Origin: Gallionella sp.
GTDB lineage: Bacteria > Pseudomonadota > Gammaproteobacteria > Burkholderiales > Gallionellaceae
NCBI GenBank assembly: GCA_025362155.1
Contig: JANYHX010000121.1
Span: forward strand, 1-9,351
Direction: 5' to 3'
DNA length: 9,351 nucleotides
Part shown: piece after piece, positions 5,887 through 9,351 of the stretch
Position numbering within the stretch: position 1 is the stretch's first letter
Layout of the letters: every line of letters begins with the position of its first letter
Translations under genes and position numbers: made by a program
Notes under the pieces: generated by a model
What the model was told of the DNA's origin: nothing
The model's input: only the letters and a program-made list of their open reading frames with translations
Database searches by the model: none

Positions 5887-7908
5887 ATGTCTGCCATCCG
5901 GCTATTACCAGACCTGCTTATCAATCAAATCGCTGCCGGTGAGGTAATCGAACGCCCCGCTGCGGCACTCAAGGAGTTGCTGGAAAACAGTCTGGATGCG
6001 GGTGCGACCGACATCGCGGTACAACTGGAGAGTGGCGGCATCAAACTGCTGCGCGTGCGCGACAACGGCAAGGGCATCGCCAGGTATGAACTGAAACTGG
6101 CGCTGATGCGCCACGCCACCAGCAAAATAGCCTCGCTGGCTGATTTGCAACAAGTTGCCAGCATGGGCTTTCGCGGCGAAGCGCTGGCAAGTATTGCGGC
6201 AGTAGCGCAACTCACGCTGACCAGCCGGATTGCTTCTGATACGCATGCCTGGAAAATTGAAGCCGCAGACGGACATCTTGACGAATCCGCGCCTGCCAGC
6301 CATGCGCAAGGCACGACGGTAGAAATACGCGAGCTGTATTTCAACACTCCGGCACGACGTAAATTCCTCAAGACCGAATCCACCGAATTCGCCTGGTGCG
6401 AGGAAGCATTCAAGCGCATCGCATTGTCGCGCCCCGATGTAGCCTTTTCGCTGCAACACAACGGCAAGACGATCTGGCAATTGCCCTCTGCTCTCCCCCC
6501 ATCTAACTTCCCCCCAGAGGGAGGAAGAACAGTCGCCCCCTCTCCCCCCGGGGTAACCAGCGACTTGGCTGGCGTAATTGGACAGCCTAGTCGAATGGCT
6601 AATAGTCCCATCAGAGGGTTGGGGTGGGGGAGTGCTGCATTGAAGCGTGTCGCGGCTGTGCTCGGCGATGAGTTCGGGCAAGCAGCGGTTACCGTTTCGC
6701 GCAATGCAGCCAACCTGTCTTTACATGGCTTGGCAGCATTACCTGCTTATTCCCGCTCCAACCGCGATGCGCAATATTTTTTCGTGAATGGCCGCTTCGT
6801 GCGCGACAAGGTCGCCAGTCACGCACTACGCCAAGCCTATCAGGACATTTTGCATCACCAGCGTCATCCGGCCTTCGTGCTGTTTCTTACATTGCCGCCA
6901 GAGCAAGTGGACGTGAACGTGCATCCTGCCAAAAGCGAAGTACGCTTCCGCGAAAGCCAGGGAATACATCAATTTATTTTTCATACCTTGCAACAGGCAC
7001 TCGCCATACCCGCCAGCGGGCAAGATAGCCGTGCTTCGATCTCACCGCAGCCTGCGTCGTTTATTCCAACGCAACAAAATATCAGTCTGGGTATCGCACA
7101 GTCTGCGGCGGCATATCAGGTGTGGGAAGCGTTTGCAAACCCCTCCTCACCTCCCCAACCCCTCCCAACCTCCCCTTATCAGGGGAGGAGCGACGGAGCG
7201 ATCTTCCCCCCTGATGGGACTACTAGCCATTCGACTAGGCTATCAAGAAACGATAGCTCAGTCGCTGGTTATGACAAGGGGGGATTGAGGGGGGTTGGTT
7301 TCCCCTTTCCCGTTTCACCAAACGAATTTCCCCTCGGTTTTGCCCTCGCGCAACTTTCAGGCATCTACATCCTCGCACAAAACTCTCATGGCTTGATCGT
7401 GGTAGATATGCACGCAGCCCACGAGCGCATCGTGTATGAGCAACTCAAAACTTCGCTGGATACGGAAAAAATTGCCACACAACCGTTGCTGATACCGGTG
7501 AGCTTCTTCGCCGATACGCTGGACATCGCTACGGCGGAAGAAGAACATGCTGCGCTTAAAAGATTGGGCTTCGACATTGTGCCGCTTTCACCCACTACAT
7601 TGGCAGTGCGCGCGATGCCGGTGCTGTTGAAGCAATCTGAAGCGGAGGCCGCCGCCCGTGATGTGCTGGACGAACTGCGTGAATTTGGTGCCAGCCGGGT
7701 GCTGACCGAGCGCCGCAATGAACTGCTTTCCACCCTCGCCTGCCATGGCGCGGTACGCGCTAACCGTATCTTGAGTATCACCGAAATGAACGCGTTGCTG
7801 CGCAAGATGGAACAGACCGAGCGTTCCGGACAATGTAACCACGGTCGCCCGACCTGGTTTCAGTTGTCACTCAATCATCTCGACAAGATGTTCATGCGCG
7901 GGCAATAA
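5887..7908 (+). CDS. mutL: DNA mismatch repair protein MutL with two in-frame repeat insertions
   Basis: MutL links MutS mismatch recognition to strand incision. The GHKL ATPase motifs are complete: E30 and N34 in LKELLENSLDAGA, DNGKGI at 59-64, ATSKI at 77-81 and GFRGEAL at 94-100. The transducer part includes VNGRFVRDKVASHALRQAY (300-318) and VDVNVHPAKSEVRF (341-354). The C-terminal domain, from about 482, has the endonuclease motif DMHAAHERIVYE (507-518), ACHGAVRA (618-625) and the metal-site CNHGRP (650-655), so it should nick DNA itself, as in bacteria lacking MutH. At 673 residues it is longer than usual. The excess comes from two Pro/Gly/Ser-rich stretches, residues 203-250 at the ATPase-transducer junction and about 418-472 in the interdomain linker. 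Both are encoded by copies of one repeat (6493-6632 and about 7138-7301). The frame remains open throughout, and the start matches the family N-terminus (LLINQIAAGEVIERP). Confidence 0.97.
   Translation: MSAIRLLPDLLINQIAAGEVIERPAAALKELLENSLDAGATDIAVQLESGGIKLLRVRDNGKGIARYELKLALMRHATSKIASLADLQQVASMGFRGEALASIAAVAQLTLTSRIASDTHAWKIEAADGHLDESAPASHAQGTTVEIRELYFNTPARRKFLKTESTEFAWCEEAFKRIALSRPDVAFSLQHNGKTIWQLPSALPPSNFPPEGGRTVAPSPPGVTSDLAGVIGQPSRMANSPIRGLGWGSAALKRVAAVLGDEFGQAAVTVSRNAANLSLHGLAALPAYSRSNRDAQYFFVNGRFVRDKVASHALRQAYQDILHHQRHPAFVLFLTLPPEQVDVNVHPAKSEVRFRESQGIHQFIFHTLQQALAIPASGQDSRASISPQPASFIPTQQNISLGIAQSAAAYQVWEAFANPSSPPQPLPTSPYQGRSDGAIFPPDGTTSHSTRLSRNDSSVAGYDKGGLRGVGFPFPVSPNEFPLGFALAQLSGIYILAQNSHGLIVVDMHAAHERIVYEQLKTSLDTEKIATQPLLIPVSFFADTLDIATAEEEHAALKRLGFDIVPLSPTTLAVRAMPVLLKQSEAEAAARDVLDELREFGASRVLTERRNELLSTLACHGAVRANRILSITEMNALLRKMEQTERSGQCNHGRPTWFQLSLNHLDKMFMRGQ
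6493..6632 (-). mobile_element. MITE-like foldback element, copy A, in frame in mutL
   Basis: A 140-bp G/C-run-rich element with similar inverted ends (CTCCCCCCATCTAAC at the left; GTTGGGGTGGGGGAG at the right). It is immediately bounded by TGCT on both sides (6489-6492 and 6633-6636), a likely 4-bp target duplication. Element plus one TGCT is 144 bp, exactly 48 codons, and removal would give QLPSAALKRVAAVLG, a normal MutL sequence. The inner core (6554-6613) is the reverse complement of copy B with 50 of 60 positions equal. It folds as TAACCA/TGGCTA, CGACT/AGTCG and GGCTG/CAGCC. It encodes no protein of its own and would need a transposase in trans. The strand given is relative to copy B. 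Confidence 0.8.
7138..7301 (+). mobile_element. MITE-like foldback element, copy B, in frame in mutL
   Basis: A second copy of the copy A element, in the opposite orientation, in the MutL interdomain linker; borders are approximate. Imperfect 23-bp inverted repeats lie at 7155-7177 and 7276-7298 (19 of 23 positions match, all differences being transitions). Inside are an 8-bp hairpin with a 4-base loop (7169-7188) and the shared core at 7212-7271. The core folds as TAGCCA/TGGTTA (7224-7229 and 7266-7271), CGACT/AGTCG (7232-7236 and 7260-7264) and GCTATC/GATAGC (7239-7244 and 7252-7257). A six-C run (7206-7211) can pair with a six-G run (7278-7283). No target duplication was found. It encodes about 55 low-complexity residues. 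Confidence 0.72.
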
Positions 7909-7912
7909 CTGA

Positions 7913-8062
7913 ATGATGCAAAACTACGGCGCCTCTCAACTGCTTTATCGCGTGCTCGCTCGAACCTCGCTGTACCTTACTATCTCGTCTCTCGCTGCAC
8001 GGCTTCGCATATCTGGGATTGCTCGTTACATTTTTCATCACCCTGTCAGATTATTGGGATGA
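7913..8062 (+). CDS. Possible 49-residue ORF between mutL and miaA
   Basis: The 150-base gap between mutL and miaA is entirely open in one frame. It begins ATGATG four bases after the mutL stop and ends in TGA, sharing ATGA with the miaA start (8059-8062). The predicted 49 residues are basic and partly hydrophobic (MMQNYGASQLLYRVLARTSL at the start, HHPVRLLG at the end). No family is recognised and the ribosome site is poor. The overlap would fit translational coupling to miaA, which itself lacks a good Shine-Dalgarno sequence. Against a real gene, the DNA is repetitive in style, with CTCGCT at 7955, 7966 and 7991. It may simply be spacer or decayed repeat sequence that happens to be open. 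Confidence 0.25.
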   Translation: MMQNYGASQLLYRVLARTSLYLTISSLAARLRISGIARYIFHHPVRLLG

Positions 8063-8997
8063 CATCGCTACCCCCGGCAATTTTTTTAATGGGTCCTACC
8101 GCCAGTGGTAAAACCGGTGTTGCTGTAGAACTCGCGCAAACTCTGCCGGTGGAAATTATCAGCGTTGATTCCGCGCTGGTGTATCGCGACATGAACATCG
8201 GCACGGCCAAGCCGGATGCTCCCACCCTCGCTAAAGCGCCGCATCATCTTATCGATATCCTGGATCCGACCGAAGCCTATTCCGCCGCCGCTTTTCGCCA
8301 TGATGCGCTGCGATTAATGTACGACATCGTTGCAAGAAAAAAAATTCCACTGTTGGTGGGTGGCACGATGCTGTATTTCAAAGCCTTGCGCGAAGGGCTC
8401 AGCAACCTGCCGCAATCTGACCCAGCAGTGCGCGCTGCACTCAATGCCGAAATCGCGCAGCACGGCATTCGACATCTGCACCAACAACTCGCGCAAGTGG
8501 ATGCGAAAACCGCAACACGCCTGCATCCGACCGACACACAGCGTATCCAGCGCGCAATGGAAATCTATCGCATCACTGGCTCACCGATGTCCGGACTGAT
8601 CGGCCCTCAGCAAAACACCGCCCTGCCCTGTCGTATTATTCCCATCGCCCTTATTCCCGGCGACCGCGCTCAACTCCATGCCCGCATTGCCACCCGCTTC
8701 AAGACCATGCTCGAACTTGGCCTGGTGGATGAATTGCACATGCTGCGTAAAAAATATTCACTGCATGCACGCATGCCTGCCATGCGCTGCGTCGGCTACC
8801 GCCAGGCTTGGCAATTCATGGAGGGTGAAATCAATGATGTCCAGCTACTGGAAACCGGTACCGCTGCCACACGGCAGTTGGCGAAACGCCAACTCACCTG
8901 GTTACGTGCTATGCAGGACAATATCGAACTGGATTGCCTCCGGCCTGACTTGGCGCAGAAAGCCATCAGTGTACTCAGTCAACTTTTAATAACGTAA
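8059..8997 (+). CDS. miaA: tRNA dimethylallyltransferase
   Basis: MiaA transfers a dimethylallyl group to N6 of adenosine 37 in tRNAs that read codons starting with U, the first step towards ms2i6A. The 312 residues are the usual length. Visible motifs are the P-loop GPTASGKT (12-19), [16 protein letters not shown] (37-52, whose D37 corresponds to the catalytic Asp), [19 protein letters not shown] (62-80), [13 protein letters not shown] (98-110, containing the conserved Thr), [19 protein letters not shown] (156-174), [10 protein letters not shown] (242-251) and [13 protein letters not shown] (271-283). The start has only a weak GGG before ATG and overlaps the stop of a possible small ORF. It follows mutL in the same direction, a common bacterial order, so it may share the mutL transcript. 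No terminator is seen between miaA and the macrodomain gene. Confidence 0.97.
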   Translation: MTSLPPAIFLMGPTASGKTGVAVELAQTLPVEIISVDSALVYRDMNIGTAKPDAPTLAKAPHHLIDILDPTEAYSAAAFRHDALRLMYDIVARKKIPLLVGGTMLYFKALREGLSNLPQSDPAVRAALNAEIAQHGIRHLHQQLAQVDAKTATRLHPTDTQRIQRAMEIYRITGSPMSGLIGPQQNTALPCRIIPIALIPGDRAQLHARIATRFKTMLELGLVDELHMLRKKYSLHARMPAMRCVGYRQAWQFMEGEINDVQLLETGTAATRQLAKRQLTWLRAMQDNIELDCLRPDLAQKAISVLSQLLIT

Positions 8998-9019
8998 TGC
9001 TACATTCTTCTTCGAGCCC

Positions 9020-9351
9020 ATGAGCGCGCTACGTGCCATCCAAGGTGATATCACAAAACTCCCTGTTGACGCCATCGTCAATGCGGCGAATTCATCGTTG
9101 CTGGGCGGAGGCGGGGTGGATGGCGCGATTCATCGCGCCGCCGGGACTGAATTATTGCAGGAATGCCGCATGCTGGGTGGTTGTCCGGTTGGTCAGGCGC
9201 GGCTCACGTGCGGTTATCAATTGCCCGCCAGGTTTGTAATCCATACCGTCGGGCCGGTGTGGCATGGCGGCAAACAGAACGAGGCCAAGCTGCTAGCCTC
9301 CTGCTATCAAGAGAGCCTGACTATCGCCGCAGCGCAGCAGCTTGCCAGCAT
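9020..9351 (+). CDS. Macrodomain protein (ADP-ribose hydrolase type), 3' end outside the window
   Basis: The reading frame is open from the ATG at 9020 to the end of the window: 110 full codons of a family that is usually about 170-180 residues. It is a stand-alone macrodomain of the YmdB/MacroD kind, which hydrolyses O-acetyl-ADP-ribose and removes ADP-ribose from proteins. The diagnostic motifs are all present: [17 protein letters not shown] (8-24), with D10 and the NAAN that includes the catalytic Asn, [16 protein letters not shown] (27-42, the phosphate loop), CPVGQARLT (55-63) and [10 protein letters not shown] (72-81). The Shine-Dalgarno sequence is weak. It starts 22 bases after miaA ends, so co-transcription with miaA is likely. 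The residues seen fit an active enzyme; the C-terminal third is not visible. Confidence 0.93.
   Translation, partial: MSALRAIQGDITKLPVDAIVNAANSSLLGGGGVDGAIHRAAGTELLQECRMLGGCPVGQARLTCGYQLPARFVIHTVGPVWHGGKQNEAKLLASCYQESLTIAAAQQLAS

Noticed and set aside
5905..6713. Two long minus-strand open frames opposite the first part of mutL
   Set aside because: Both are shadows of mutL. They remained useful only because their translations of copy A resemble those of copy B and so support the homology of the repeats.
6493..7301. Inteins or a sequencing error as the cause of the extra MutL residues
   Set aside because: The extra stretches are too short for inteins and lack splice-site residues. The frame is kept on both sides, and one insert has a target duplication, so an assembly error is unlikely.

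Overview
The window reads as ordinary housekeeping sequence from a betaproteobacterium. The evidence is the mutL-miaA gene order, a three-gene proton-translocating transhydrogenase, a small DUF4149 membrane protein and the style of the proteins. A Nitrosomonadales/Gallionellaceae-type genome is my best guess, by inference only. All genes look intact except the last, which is cut by the window edge. No rRNA, tRNA, CRISPR array, transposase or phage gene was seen, and no gap between genes exceeds 200 bases.

Layout. Minus strand, 49-1131: a MarC-family membrane protein and, upstream of it, a DUF302 protein. Plus strand, 1263-1718: a four-helix DUF4149 protein that converges on the transhydrogenase operon, with a shared bidirectional terminator at 1731-1758. 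Minus strand, 4682 down to 1776: pntAA-pntAB-pntB, with a block of GTGAAA-type repeats between pntAA and pntAB. Minus strand, 5687 down to 4854: a small secreted His/Cys-rich protein followed by a four-helix membrane protein. Plus strand, 5887-9351: mutL, miaA and the start of a macrodomain gene, so DNA mismatch repair, tRNA modification and ADP-ribose metabolism run in one direction.

The most interesting feature is inside mutL. The gene is open from end to end and has all expected ATPase and endonuclease motifs, but it carries two in-frame copies of the same foldback repeat in opposite orientations. Copy A (6493-6632) is exactly bounded by a 4-bp direct repeat, TGCT. Removing the element plus one TGCT deletes 48 codons and restores a normal-looking MutL sequence. 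Copy B (about 7138-7301) lies in the linker between the two MutL domains. Over a 60-base core the copies match at 50 positions without gaps when one is reverse-complemented. Both cores can fold into the same long hairpin, with one compensatory base-pair change. This looks like a small non-autonomous mobile element that tolerates or favours in-frame insertion into coding sequence, comparable in concept to the Rickettsia palindromic elements. Because the two copies are inverted, the mutL mRNA is also partly complementary to itself.
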